Below, piece by piece: positions 1-10,309 of a stretch of DNA of 33,034 nucleotides. The notes under the pieces were generated by a model, which was not told the DNA's origin, did not search any database, and saw only the letters and a program-made list of their open reading frames with translations. The first letter of the stretch is position 1, and the number at the start of each line of letters is the position of its first letter. This DNA is from Parcubacteria group bacterium GW2011_GWD2_42_14 (GTDB lineage Bacteria > Patescibacteriota > Minisyncoccia > Phycocordibacterales > UBA12088), in contig LCCS01000006.1 of the NCBI GenBank assembly GCA_000998045.1, forward strand, positions 1 through 33,034, read 5' to 3'. The position numbers were made by a program, and so were the translations under genes.

Positions 1-1
1 A

Positions 2-2560
2 GTAACCTCACTTTCATACGGTGACTTTGAACGTGGAACTTCAGGTGGAGTTTTACTCCAAGTTGCTTCAACAACCATAGATCAAAACCCGACGAAGATA
101 ATTCTCGGTACACGTTTTGGAACAACGTCCGGTGTTTCTGGTGTGACTAACGTGCAGAGAAATGGAGATACTTCGAATTTTTGGGATTTCCAAGGACATA
201 TGGGAGAGATAGACGGTGAAGCGTATGACTCTGATGGAGCTGATGCCTGTGGAGCCATTAGGTGGGATGATAGTACGTGTCTTGAGGTTTCCCAGTCCCA
301 TTACCGTTTCCGATCTGATAATGGTGGAGGTGGGGCGCCAAACTCTGAATGGTACGACGCTGACTGGAGTAAGCGTGTGCGTGTCAATGTCACAAATAGT
401 AATGCCACACCACTTACAAATGGTGCCGTACGAATCGCTATGCCATATGATAGCGATATGCAAAATGACTGGACCGACCTTCGTTTTACAGACAGCTCGG
501 GTACCACATCAATACCGTACTTTGTTGAGTCATATACAACGAGTGCCACCGCTACGGTTTGGGTAAAGATTCCAAGTATTCCTGCAAACGGTTCAACACA
601 TGTGTTTGCATACTATGGTAATGCTGTTGCGACAAATGGAGAAAATGGAGCAGCAACCTTTACCATGTTTGATGATTTTGAAGACGATAATATCAGTGAA
701 TATTCAGGGGATACAGGCTATTTCGATGTGGTCGCAAACGCGGGTGCTGAGGGATCATATGTTCTTGAGGCGGGAGCAGGTTACGAGGCAAACTTTACTA
801 TTGATGGTATTTATCGAACAGGGACAACGTTTGGACAAGGAAGCACTATTCGATTTATGCAGTATGTGGATGCGTCGGAAGATGATGAACCATGTACACT
901 CTTTGGCGTTCAGACCCCCGGTAGTAATAATCAAAATTATGCCGTATGTCTTGACCAGTATCCTTCGGACAAACTTATCCTTGCTAAAGATGTTGAGAGT
1001 AACGATGCGTCTGGTAGTGTACTTGCTTCATCGACTGTGAGTTGGTCGAGTGCGTGGTATACCGTCGAGGTAGATTGGTACACAAATAATCTTATATATG
1101 TTTCTGTGTACAATAGTGCAGGAACCCTGTTTGCGACCACGAGTGTAACAGATGCTTCGTACACAAGTGGGGGAATGGGATTCTCGTTCTGGGGTCAAAA
1201 CGGTGCTTGGGATTTCTATACTGCTCGACCATACACTGCTAATGAACCAGTAGCAACTGTTGGTCTTGAGCAGGGAGCAGATGGTGCAAGTTGGAAAGCA
1301 GACTTGGATACCGCATATAGTCAAGCGCAAGAAGAAGTATTCCGCGTACGATTTTCTATTGAGAATTCAGGACCACAGATTACCGGACAACAGTGGCGTC
1401 TTCAGTATGCCGACCGTACCGGATATGGAACCTGTGCAGCGGTACCGAGTGTTGATTTTGATGATGTGCCCAATCAAGCAGGATGTGGCATCAGTCCGAT
1501 ATGCACCGTCTCGACATCTGAGTATTCAGATGGTGAGACAACACAACAACTTCTCACGTCGGAAACATATCTGCCGTTCACGATGGGTTATTTGATTGAG
1601 AGTCCGAGCAACCAAACAACGGGCATGACACTTGACCAAGGACACATGACGGAAGTCGAGTATGCAGTCGAACTTACTCCGTACGCTACTGCTGACAGTT
1701 ACTGTATGCGTACCTCAAATGGTGGACTCGAGCTCGACTCCTATCAGCAAGTTGCAGAAGTTACTGCGAAGTACGGACCAGTGATCACAGATTGGTCGCT
1801 GAATGAAGAACATTCTATCGCATTGGTAGAAGGAGAAACGACAGCTATTGTTGCGACTGGCACGGTGAGTGACTTGAACGGATGGGAGGATATTTTGTAT
1901 GCATCAAGTACCGTGTACCGTTCGGGACTTGGAGCAACATGCACAGCTAACGATAACAACTGCTACCAACTCAGTTCACTTGAGTGTCCGCTCACTGATT
2001 GTGCGGGTACGTCGTGTACTATTACCTGTACTGCGAATATTCAATATTTTGCTGAACCTACCGACGCAGGAAGCGATTTTGAAGGACAGCATTGGGAAGC
2101 GGAAGTGTTTGTAGTTGATACCACAAACAACGAGGCGACTACGACTTCAATGGGTGTCGACCTGAATACGCTCTGGGGACTTTCAATGGTAACTGGCGAT
2201 ATAGAATACGGTAGTCTTGGATTGGCGGAGGATACGGGAAATAAAAATGCTACAAGTACACTCGAAAACACAGGCAATGATGATGTTGATATTGATATTG
2301 AAGGAACCGATATGACGGGAGGAGTAGCTTCTGCTATACCTGTAGCAAATCAAAAGTTTTCAACCTCTACCTTTACATATTCAAGCTGTGTCATTTGTTC
2401 AGCACTCTCCGGCACAGCGAATACCTTTGAGGTTGATTTGCCAAAACCGACGAGTACGACGCCGGTTACCGATGACTTGTATTGGGGTCTATATGTACCA
2501 AGCGGTACGGAAGGAGTCGTGCACTTTGGAAGGAATACTTTCTATGCAATAGGTGATTAA
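2..2560 (+). CDS. Secreted/surface protein with DUF2341-like domain (5'-partial; frame open to window edge)
   Basis: Frame is open upstream of the ORF-track start at 143 (a GTG) to base 2. Contains WYDADWSKRVRVNVTNSN...DLRFTDSSGTTSIPYFVES...VWVKIPSIPANGSTHVFAYYGN, typical of DUF2341. Confidence 0.75.
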   Translation, partial: VTSLSYGDFERGTSGGVLLQVASTTIDQNPTKIILGTRFGTTSGVSGVTNVQRNGDTSNFWDFQGHMGEIDGEAYDSDGADACGAIRWDDSTCLEVSQSHYRFRSDNGGGGAPNSEWYDADWSKRVRVNVTNSNATPLTNGAVRIAMPYDSDMQNDWTDLRFTDSSGTTSIPYFVESYTTSATATVWVKIPSIPANGSTHVFAYYGNAVATNGENGAATFTMFDDFEDDNISEYSGDTGYFDVVANAGAEGSYVLEAGAGYEANFTIDGIYRTGTTFGQGSTIRFMQYVDASEDDEPCTLFGVQTPGSNNQNYAVCLDQYPSDKLILAKDVESNDASGSVLASSTVSWSSAWYTVEVDWYTNNLIYVSVYNSAGTLFATTSVTDASYTSGGMGFSFWGQNGAWDFYTARPYTANEPVATVGLEQGADGASWKADLDTAYSQAQEEVFRVRFSIENSGPQITGQQWRLQYADRTGYGTCAAVPSVDFDDVPNQAGCGISPICTVSTSEYSDGETTQQLLTSETYLPFTMGYLIESPSNQTTGMTLDQGHMTEVEYAVELTPYATADSYCMRTSNGGLELDSYQQVAEVTAKYGPVITDWSLNEEHSIALVEGETTAIVATGTVSDLNGWEDILYASSTVYRSGLGATCTANDNNCYQLSSLECPLTDCAGTSCTITCTANIQYFAEPTDAGSDFEGQHWEAEVFVVDTTNNEATTTSMGVDLNTLWGLSMVTGDIEYGSLGLAEDTGNKNATSTLENTGNDDVDIDIEGTDMTGGVASAIPVANQKFSTSTFTYSSCVICSALSGTANTFEVDLPKPTSTTPVTDDLYWGLYVPSGTEGVVHFGRNTFYAIGD

Positions 2561-2575
2561 CACTATATATATTGT

Positions 2576-3259
2576 ATGCGCATATTTATCACATTAGTTT
2601 TAGCAATCCTACTTGGGGGAGGGGGAACGTTTTTGTGGCTGTACTACGGTGGTTTTGAAGGAGAGCAGGAGATTTCAGTGGCGTTTATTGATTACTATGT
2701 TGATTACGAAGAGACAGCGCTAGAAGTAGAACAACTCGTTCATCTACCAGGAACTGAGGGAAATGTTGATCGAGCAGAATTACTAACTTTACTTGATTCC
2801 ATTCTAACGAAGGAGATGGATGCACCACATCGAGCAAACTTAGCGCAACTTGCACTTACGAACCTCAATACGTTAAAACAAGAAATTGATAAAGCACACA
2901 CTGCTCAGGCAAAACTGTATGAGGTACTTCAAGAATTAGATAATGCATCAAGAATCTTTTCTTCAATAGATTTGCGCACCCGAGCGGAGAAGATTGTTAT
3001 TTCCGCTCGGAAGCGAGCGGAACTTTCGGCAAACATAACTTCGATTCTTTCCAAAAATAATGAACAGACCTATGCAATACTCGCACGGATACTTGTCGAT
3101 GAAGGGGAGCTTTCACAAGCACATATTACAGAGTTAAATAGTGCAACTGCTGAAACGGAAAAAAGGTTTAGTACACTTGAACAGTTGTATTCTGAGCTTG
3201 TAGTAAAAAAGAAAGAGGTAGAAGACATGTTTGCTACATTTGTAGCTGTGGCGTTATAA
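2576..3259 (+). CDS. Hypothetical protein, N-terminal TM plus helical/coiled region
   Basis: Full ORF 15 nt after the upstream stop; N-terminal hydrophobic segment MRIFITLVLAILLGGGGTFLWLYY. Confidence 0.7.
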   Translation: MRIFITLVLAILLGGGGTFLWLYYGGFEGEQEISVAFIDYYVDYEETALEVEQLVHLPGTEGNVDRAELLTLLDSILTKEMDAPHRANLAQLALTNLNTLKQEIDKAHTAQAKLYEVLQELDNASRIFSSIDLRTRAEKIVISARKRAELSANITSILSKNNEQTYAILARILVDEGELSQAHITELNSATAETEKRFSTLEQLYSELVVKKKEVEDMFATFVAVAL

Positions 3260-3266
3260 CTATAGT

Positions 3267-4166
3267 ATGAAAAATAGTATTGAATCACTTGCACCAAAAG
3301 TTGCTGTAGTAAGCACAGTCGTAGCATTTATGATGACGTGTTTGCTCACAATACATGGGTACAATACGGGTTTGGTGGCTACCGTGCTTGAGCAGGGGGA
3401 AAAGTCAATACATCAGAGAGAGGTGACACAACGTCCGGAAAAAGTCGTAATTACGTACGACTTTGGCGGAGTGGACGTTTCTCAAAGTAGAAATAGTTCT
3501 TTTTTTCCAGAGATTGAAGATAATGTACATCTTTTTGAGAAAGCTGTCACTGATGCACCACACTGCCCCTTTACTCCAGAGGTGGGAAGTGTAGTAATCG
3601 ATTTTACTCGTAACGGCACGGCAACACGTGAGGAATTATTTCTCTATGCTAACAAGGAGATAGAAGAGGCTGAGAGTTTTGTTAGGCATGAGGTCGACGT
3701 CGGTACCTACGTCGTAGAGCTCGCAAGTTACAATAATGCAGAAGTTATAGAAAATAACTATGAACAGCAATGGTATCTTGAGTTTCTTAATGATGAAGAT
3801 GATGTGGTGTACACGACACAATCCACCAGAGATATGTATGTCGGTGAGTCTGAAATGATAGAGTTGGTTGAGCGGGGTATGGTGCTTGATACGGCCATAT
3901 CGCACGTTCGTGCGACGCACTCCGCGTTTCCAGACATGGAACCACAAACAATTGCACCACTCTGTGCTCGTTTAAGCAAAGTCCAAACAGAAAACAATTT
4001 TGTTGAATTAGAACGTGGCGAGAAAAACTTATTTACTGCCTCAGTATTTTTACAACAGGCAACCAAACAATCAGGGAATCATTTTCTTTTTGCATTAGGT
4101 ATGATGCTCGCACTCCTTTGTGCAATGGGAGTTTTTATTGGAAGTACTATTTCACGCAGATATTAG
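3267..4166 (+). CDS. Hypothetical membrane protein with N- and C-terminal TM segments
   Basis: ORF closely spaced with the upstream gene; hydrophobic N-terminus and C-terminal FLFALGMMLALLCAMGVFIGSTI. Confidence 0.7.
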   Translation: MKNSIESLAPKVAVVSTVVAFMMTCLLTIHGYNTGLVATVLEQGEKSIHQREVTQRPEKVVITYDFGGVDVSQSRNSSFFPEIEDNVHLFEKAVTDAPHCPFTPEVGSVVIDFTRNGTATREELFLYANKEIEEAESFVRHEVDVGTYVVELASYNNAEVIENNYEQQWYLEFLNDEDDVVYTTQSTRDMYVGESEMIELVERGMVLDTAISHVRATHSAFPDMEPQTIAPLCARLSKVQTENNFVELERGEKNLFTASVFLQQATKQSGNHFLFALGMMLALLCAMGVFIGSTISRRY

Positions 4167-4183
4167 TTAGGTCTAGGTGAGTT

Positions 4184-4930
4184 TTAATCTAACGGCGTAA
4201 GATTTTCGTAGTCAGGAATTTGTTGAAAGCGTACTGCGGGTGTTATAGCGAGGTGCGTTATTCCTTGTGCATCCTGAAGGTAGGAAAAAGGAATGTTTTC
4301 GTTTGTAAGTGCGGAATGGATAGATTCCAGTGTTGACTTTGGTGAGGTAAGAAGAGAAGTTGGTTTATCCCCAAACAGCCAGTCACTGAGTTCCGGTTCA
4401 AGATGCTGTGCATTTCCTCGGGCAGCAATAAGTCCTTGTTCAACAATACCCACACTTAGTTTTGTGCAGACTTGCGCCACAGTACAGATTCTTTTGGATA
4501 CATCTTCTCGTATCAGTATATGTATGGGTTCGTTGCGCCTTTTAGGATGTCCTATTATTCCATAATCAATGATGCCATATTTAAGACCCATAATAATGAA
4601 TTGTCTCGCGTCCCGTTCTTGCTCGTGTACCCAGGAAGCAAGTGTTTGTGCTGCCAGTGCGTGACTTTGGATTCGTCTGTTTGCTATGGCGTCAGTCAAC
4701 CATAGTGCTCTCCTCACCGCACGGTGCTCGTCTCGTATAACGAGCATGGATTGTTGTGGCTCTATAGTGGAACTATGTAATTGTGGCACAATCCCTGAAT
4801 TTCGGAGGAGTTCAGCAAACCATGCTGAAAAAAGAGAGTTACTCTTTGCATACGACAAAAGTGCTTGGACATTTGTCAAACTATAAGCCCCCGTAGTTAC
4901 GGGTTGAAGGTGTTTCGTTTTCATAAGCAT
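4184..4930 (-). CDS. Hypothetical protein; C-terminal part weakly PTH2-like
   Basis: 248-aa ORF; C-terminal ...LESIHSALTNENIPFSYLQDAQGITHLAITPAV resembles the tail of type-2 peptidyl-tRNA hydrolases. Confidence 0.6.
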   Translation of the reverse strand: MLMKTKHLQPVTTGAYSLTNVQALLSYAKSNSLFSAWFAELLRNSGIVPQLHSSTIEPQQSMLVIRDEHRAVRRALWLTDAIANRRIQSHALAAQTLASWVHEQERDARQFIIMGLKYGIIDYGIIGHPKRRNEPIHILIREDVSKRICTVAQVCTKLSVGIVEQGLIAARGNAQHLEPELSDWLFGDKPTSLLTSPKSTLESIHSALTNENIPFSYLQDAQGITHLAITPAVRFQQIPDYENLTPLD

Positions 4931-5060
4931 TCAAGTTAGATTGATAGAGTATGTACTACTTTACCTACAATACTGCTATCATTTTACCATACTCATTTTA
5001 AGTGTTAATTCAGTGAAATGGGTAGAGAATCCTAGGATATTCTTGTATACTTGGAATACA

Positions 5061-5399
5061 ATGAATGAGCATGAAGTAAAAAGTAAAAGGAGACGTCGAG
5101 GTCCTCGTATAGTACGTTTGCTTCTACAGCTTGTAACTGCTGGTGCGTTATTTTTTCGAGACAAAATACAAACAGACTTCGCTACGATTGCTGCACAAAG
5201 TCGTTTGTTTTTAGGTATAGCTATGCTTAGTTTTGGTATACTATTGTTTCAGTCAGACAAATATTGTGATGGGAATCCTTCAACGTATGCGGCATGCACT
5301 CGACCATCAACATATTATTACTATCCATGGTGGGCAATTCTACTCGTTGTGCTCGGTTCTTTTTCGATTGTTCTTTGGTTTTTGCGAAAACATAATTAA
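5061..5399 (+). CDS. Small basic membrane protein
   Basis: Likely start is Met41 of the tracked ORF (MNEHEVKSKRRRRGPR); two hydrophobic segments; TATACT 9 nt upstream. Confidence 0.55.
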   Translation: MNEHEVKSKRRRRGPRIVRLLLQLVTAGALFFRDKIQTDFATIAAQSRLFLGIAMLSFGILLFQSDKYCDGNPSTYAACTRPSTYYYYPWWAILLVVLGSFSIVLWFLRKHN

Positions 5400-5420
5400 T
5401 GCGGGAACCAAGCTCGTTAT

Positions 5421-6887
5421 ATGAGCAAATATTCGTACTTTTTTATTTTACTTTTGATTGCTGTAGGTACAGTCCTCACGTTTTCTACAAAGCGTATTTT
5501 TGCTGATGATCCTCCCACAATCACTGGTGTACAGTTAGCAACAAGTACGAAGGATTCGGCAACGATAGTATGGACAACCAACAAAGCTGCTGATTCAATT
5601 GTCAACTTTGGTAAACAGCCTCATTATGGAATCATGCGTGACTCAGGGTATGATAAAACGCAACACTCAATCAAGCTTGAAGACCTTGACGCATCGACCG
5701 TATATCACTTTCGTGTTTCAAGTGCTGATGCACTAGGAAACCAAGGAGTCTCCGGAGACTATGTCTTTGTTACAGGAGGATTCCAAGATATTAAAGATAT
5801 TCAAAAGGTAAGCTCAATGTCTCAGCAAACTATCGTTGGACAGGCAACAGATGCTATTTCTCAAATTACCGACCCTGAAGCATTGAAGATTATTCAATCA
5901 GAAATTACAAATCAGGCCCAAGACCTCCTTCGTCCACCCGAAGTTATTGGACTGGCTCGTGCTATTGATGTTACCGCAACTGAAGCAAAGATTATTTGGG
6001 CTACGAGCAGGGATTCCAATTCTATTGTGCGATTTTCCAGAGAGGGGCAGTGGAATGGAACCGATTACGCCCAAACGGTTGCTGTCTTAGAGGATTCTAC
6101 AAAGTCCCACGAGGTACTTATCACAGGCTTGTCTCCCGCAACAATATACCATTTTCAAGTTGAATCTGAGGATGAGTTTGGTCTTTCTGGTGCGGGAGAG
6201 GATACGACATTTACGACTAAATCTCCCATCCCTGCAATAGAAAATGTGCAAATTGTTAAAATTGAAGAGGACTCAGCAACGTTTGCATGGTCAACCAACA
6301 TACCTGCTGCTGGTGCGGTTATATATGAAAACACAGTGACTGGTGAAATTCGTTCAGAAGGAAGTCCAGAATTTCTTACGACTCAGACCGTGCGTCTTAC
6401 CGACCTTACCCTTGGGGTGACGTATGTTGCTATAGTAAAAGCAGAGAACGAACAAGGTGAGCCGTCAGAAAGTGATCCCATAACTTTTACCACCATACGA
6501 GACGAAGAGCCACCGATTATCAGTCGTGTAAACAACGAGTCAACGCTCTATCCAGGAGCAGAGACAAGAATCCAAACTATTGTAAGTTGGGGTACGGATG
6601 AACCAAGTTTTTGCGGAATGTACTATAGTGAAGGTTTGGCTCCGGCTGAGAACGCCACAAAAATGGAAATGAACACCGAACCATCTATTGATCATGTGCG
6701 TGTGGTTACGGAGTTTTTGCCTTCGACGGTGTACAAGTTTTGGATAGAATGTGAAGATCGTTCTGAAAATTCAGTACGTTCAGAGGACTTCGTACTCTTT
6801 ACTCCAGAAAAGGAAAAGAGCATCATCGACATCATTCTTGAAAACTTTGAGGGAACGTTTGGATGGGTAAAGAATATTGGAGGGTAG
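5421..6887 (+). CDS. Secreted protein with multiple fibronectin type III domains
   Basis: Signal-like N-terminus; repeated patterns 'ATIVWTTNKAADSIVNFG...LEDLDASTVYHFRVSSADALGN' and 'AKIIWATSRDSNSIVRFS...ITGLSPATIYHFQVESEDEFG' typical of FN3. Confidence 0.8.
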   Translation: MSKYSYFFILLLIAVGTVLTFSTKRIFADDPPTITGVQLATSTKDSATIVWTTNKAADSIVNFGKQPHYGIMRDSGYDKTQHSIKLEDLDASTVYHFRVSSADALGNQGVSGDYVFVTGGFQDIKDIQKVSSMSQQTIVGQATDAISQITDPEALKIIQSEITNQAQDLLRPPEVIGLARAIDVTATEAKIIWATSRDSNSIVRFSREGQWNGTDYAQTVAVLEDSTKSHEVLITGLSPATIYHFQVESEDEFGLSGAGEDTTFTTKSPIPAIENVQIVKIEEDSATFAWSTNIPAAGAVIYENTVTGEIRSEGSPEFLTTQTVRLTDLTLGVTYVAIVKAENEQGEPSESDPITFTTIRDEEPPIISRVNNESTLYPGAETRIQTIVSWGTDEPSFCGMYYSEGLAPAENATKMEMNTEPSIDHVRVVTEFLPSTVYKFWIECEDRSENSVRSEDFVLFTPEKEKSIIDIILENFEGTFGWVKNIGG

Positions 6888-6888
6888 C

Positions 6889-7111
6889 TTAATTTGAAAT
6901 TTTTAATTTACAATTTGTAATGAATTTTTAATTATTAAATGTAAAAATAAATTTCGAAAAAAAGAATTTTAAAATTAATAGGTAAGAAATTGGAAAAGTT
7001 TGCATTTAAAAATTGAAACATTTATACATTCACTAAAAATTAAAAATTTCAAATTAAAAATTATCCAGTGAAATATGATAAAGATACTGACAATTATCAA
7101 TCTAACCGACG
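6889..7111 (+). repeat. AT-rich intergenic repeat, copy 1 (MITE-like terminal inverted repeats)
   Basis: AATTTGAAATTTTTAATTT (6891-6909) / AAATTAAAAATTTCAAATT (7037-7055) perfect 19-nt TIR; near-identical copy at 8647. Confidence 0.85.
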
Positions 7112-7138
7112 CCTCGTGGGGGGGCAGAATCTAATAGA

Positions 7139-8578
7139 ATGCGATCAATCATTTCCACAAAAAATGTAGATGTAACGTATAACTTTGGGAAGTCCAATGA
7201 ATTTAGGGCACTCAAAGATGTAACCTGCGAAATTGCAAACCGTGAGTACATCATTTTCTTCGGCCCTTCGGGGTGTGGTAAGTCCACCCTTCTGTATTCT
7301 ATTTTCGGCGTTCTTGAGCCTTCTTCGGGAGAGGTGATTGTAAAAGGTGACTCCATTTACAAATTTGAACCAATGGACTTGGTGATGTACCAAAGAAAGA
7401 CTATGGGTATTATGTATCAGTCTTTCAACCTCATTCCATCGCTTACCGTACTCGATAACGTCCAGTTACCCCTTATATTTGCAGGCTTTCCTCCTATTAC
7501 ACGAGAACGACGTGCTATGGACCTTCTCGACCGTTTTGGTATTGCGCACGTCGCTCACAAAAGACCGGGACTACTCTCAGGAGGTCAGCAACAACGTGTG
7601 TCTGTTGCACGCAGTCTTGTGAATGACCCAGAAATTCTTATTGCCGATGAGCCGGTGGGAAACCTCGACTTCGTATCTGCTGAAGCCGTTATGAACACAC
7701 TTGAGGAGATTAACCGTAATGACAAAAAGACGGTTCTGTTGGTTACCCATGATGCGAAATATTTACCGTACGCCCATAGGGTGTTTTATCTCGACTATGG
7801 AAAAATCGACCGCATTGTCCCGAACCCTGAAAAGCGACAGATTATTAAAATACGTCCAGGGGAAAGTATTGTAACCGAGATAGAACAGCTTGCTCGTATC
7901 TACCCCTACGACTCGCCCGAGCAGTTGCGGGTAAAGAGCCTCATTAACTTTTTGACTCAAAACTTATCCTTTGATCAAATTGTACGCCTTGAAAAAATGA
8001 CTCAGCATGTGATTGAAGGCGTACTGTCTGAAGACCAATTTGGAGCGCTATTGACGACTGACTATCAAAAAGGTGGTTGTGGAATTAAACCTAAACAGGC
8101 ACAGGATATGACAAGACGAATGTTTCAAGTACTTGAACAGTCCAAGGACATCATCCGTTTTCGACGTGCAGCAAACAATCAAAATATTGTCGACCTTGCA
8201 CGTTTTGATTTGGTAAAAAATATACATTCGTTCATGGTAGAGGAATGCAAGGTAGAGCCTGATTCTCAACTTCTTGAAATACTGACAAAAATGGTTACGA
8301 CACGAGTGTTTGGATATATTACGAGAGAAGAATTTCATCGTCAGTTGCGACTTTCAAAGAGTGAAGGAGGAGCAGGATTTGACATTTACCTAGCCGCCGA
8401 CCTTTCTCGATATTTGGAAAAGCTGATAGCACAGGGTGTGTCGCATTTCCAACAGCATCAAGAAGCAAAGCCTGATACCACCAGTTTGCATGCACAACAA
8501 GCGAAGAAATTTGAAGAAATGGAGAAAGGTATTTTCTGGAAACTTTCTCACATGTTCACAAAAAAGGAGAAAAAGTAA
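7139..8578 (+). CDS. ABC transporter ATP-binding protein (LolD/MacB-like) with long C-terminal extension
   Basis: Walker A GPSGCGKST, signature LSGGQQQRVSVARSL, Walker B EILIADEPVGNLD; ~230-aa C-terminal extension. Confidence 0.9.
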   Translation: MRSIISTKNVDVTYNFGKSNEFRALKDVTCEIANREYIIFFGPSGCGKSTLLYSIFGVLEPSSGEVIVKGDSIYKFEPMDLVMYQRKTMGIMYQSFNLIPSLTVLDNVQLPLIFAGFPPITRERRAMDLLDRFGIAHVAHKRPGLLSGGQQQRVSVARSLVNDPEILIADEPVGNLDFVSAEAVMNTLEEINRNDKKTVLLVTHDAKYLPYAHRVFYLDYGKIDRIVPNPEKRQIIKIRPGESIVTEIEQLARIYPYDSPEQLRVKSLINFLTQNLSFDQIVRLEKMTQHVIEGVLSEDQFGALLTTDYQKGGCGIKPKQAQDMTRRMFQVLEQSKDIIRFRRAANNQNIVDLARFDLVKNIHSFMVEECKVEPDSQLLEILTKMVTTRVFGYITREEFHRQLRLSKSEGGAGFDIYLAADLSRYLEKLIAQGVSHFQQHQEAKPDTTSLHAQQAKKFEEMEKGIFWKLSHMFTKKEKK

Positions 8579-8646
8579 CCGAATGTCCCATCTAAAGTGG
8601 TATGCTACTACTGATAGTTCATATGTGTAATAAAAATACCGACAGA

Positions 8647-8867
8647 TTAATTTGAAATTTTTAATTTACAATTTGTAATGAATTTTTAATTATTAAATGT
8701 AAAAATAAATTTCGAAAAAAATTTTAAAATTAATAGGTAAAAAATGGGAAAAGTTTGCATTTAAAAAAATGAAACATTTATACATTCATTAAAAATTATG
8801 AATTTCAAATTAAAAATTATCGAGTAAAATGTGTTAAAAATGCCGACAATTATTAATCTAGCCGACG
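8647..8867 (+). repeat. AT-rich intergenic repeat, copy 2
   Basis: First ~70 nt identical to copy 1 by eye; both end in ..GACAATTATNAATCTANCCGACG. Confidence 0.85.
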
Positions 8868-8897
8868 TCCCGACAAATAGGGGTTGTCTCAAAGAAG

Positions 8898-10106
8898 ATG
8901 AGAGTTTCTGATATAGCAAAACTTTCAACACGAATGTTCAAAACGAACCCGGCTCGCACATGGCTTACTATCTTGGGCATGGGCGTGGGAACGGGGGCTG
9001 TGGTGACTTTGGTAGGCCTTGGTTTTGGTTTGCAGAATATTATCTTGGAGCAGATTGTCCTTGGAGATACATTGCGTTCACTCAACATTACACCACCACC
9101 GGCACGTTCAGTCACCCTGAACCCAAAGACCGTACAAGGTTTTCTTGAGATAGAGCGTGTGCAAGATGCTGCTCCTCTTGCGAGTTTTGCAGCGCTCATT
9201 ACCTTTGATGGACTTACGGGAAATACTTTCCTCCAAGGTGCGAATCCAAACTATTTTAGATTTACAGGATCAAAGGAGATTGCAGGACGCCTTTTTTCTG
9301 AAGAAGACCCAGAAGCGGACAGAGGAAGTGTTATTTTAACGAGCGCGATGTTGAAACTGTTTGAAGTTGAAGACCCAGAATCAGCACTGGGGAAACAGGT
9401 ATCGTTTCGTGTATTCGTACCCTCATCAGATGGAGGTGAAGCGGTAGAAATGGAGTTAAAAAAACGCTACACCGTTGTCGGGATAAGTAGTGAGGAGAGT
9501 CGCCCAGGTGCGATGTTACTCCTCGATGAGCTGGCAAGCCAGATAGTGATAGAGGAGTATGAGCGTGTGCAGGTATTGGTAGACAATGCAGAGTTTCTTG
9601 ATCCGGTGACGGAAGCAATAGTGGCGCAGGGCTTTGGGGTGACTGCTCTTTCCAAAACGGTGGAACAAGCAAAAAAAATCTTTCAAGGTATTCAGGCAGT
9701 ACTTGCAGTATTTGGAGGTATCGCCCTTGTGGTATCAGCTATTGGTATGTTTAACACAATGACAGTTACCTTGCTCGAGCGCACCGGTGAAATCGGTATT
9801 ATGCGTACCTTGGGTGCAAGTTCAAAGGATATTAAAATACTCTTTATCTCTGAGGCAGTGGTAGTGGGTTTTTTGGGAGGAGTAGTAGGAATAGGTATAG
9901 GTGTTGGTATTGGTTTTACAGTAAATACGATGGTAAACATAGCAGCATCAAACTTTGGAGGTAAGTCCGTAGCACTCTTCGCATACCCAATGGTGTTTAT
10001 CCTCTTTATTGCAGGATTTTCTGCCGTGGTTGGGTTTTTGACTGGAGTCTTTCCTGCGACACGCGCTGCGGCGTTGAATCCACTTGACGCGATGCGTTAC
10101 AAATAG
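8898..10106 (+). CDS. ABC transporter permease, FtsX/MacB family
   Basis: N-terminal RMFKTNPARTWLTILGMGVGTGAVVTLVGLGFGLQ and C-terminal LLERTGEIGIMRTLGASSKDIKILFISEAVVVGFLGG...PATRAAALNPLDAMRYK. Confidence 0.9.
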   Translation: MRVSDIAKLSTRMFKTNPARTWLTILGMGVGTGAVVTLVGLGFGLQNIILEQIVLGDTLRSLNITPPPARSVTLNPKTVQGFLEIERVQDAAPLASFAALITFDGLTGNTFLQGANPNYFRFTGSKEIAGRLFSEEDPEADRGSVILTSAMLKLFEVEDPESALGKQVSFRVFVPSSDGGEAVEMELKKRYTVVGISSEESRPGAMLLLDELASQIVIEEYERVQVLVDNAEFLDPVTEAIVAQGFGVTALSKTVEQAKKIFQGIQAVLAVFGGIALVVSAIGMFNTMTVTLLERTGEIGIMRTLGASSKDIKILFISEAVVVGFLGGVVGIGIGVGIGFTVNTMVNIAASNFGGKSVALFAYPMVFILFIAGFSAVVGFLTGVFPATRAAALNPLDAMRYK

Positions 10107-10233
10107 ACAGAACTTACGCAAACGGCGCATTTCGTTGTCAAACTTCAGAAAATGTCGTTCACTGTACGCCGTTGTACAGCTCACTCCATTTTCTTCGTTT
10201 TCCTAGAACTGCATCCGTTTGCGTAAGTTCTGT
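10107..10233. repeat. Nested-hairpin intergenic element (family A, copy 1)
   Basis: Perfect 18-nt outer arms ACAGAACTTACGCAAACG (10107-10124)/CGTTTGCGTAAGTTCTGT (10216-10233); inner CTGTAC-gccgtt-GTACAG (10162-10179). Confidence 0.88.
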
Positions 10234-10309
10234 AAAATAAGTACAAAGTCTTATCCACATAAATAGCACCTGTTCCTCCCACAGTTAGTATATACTTAGC
10301 TTAATAGGT

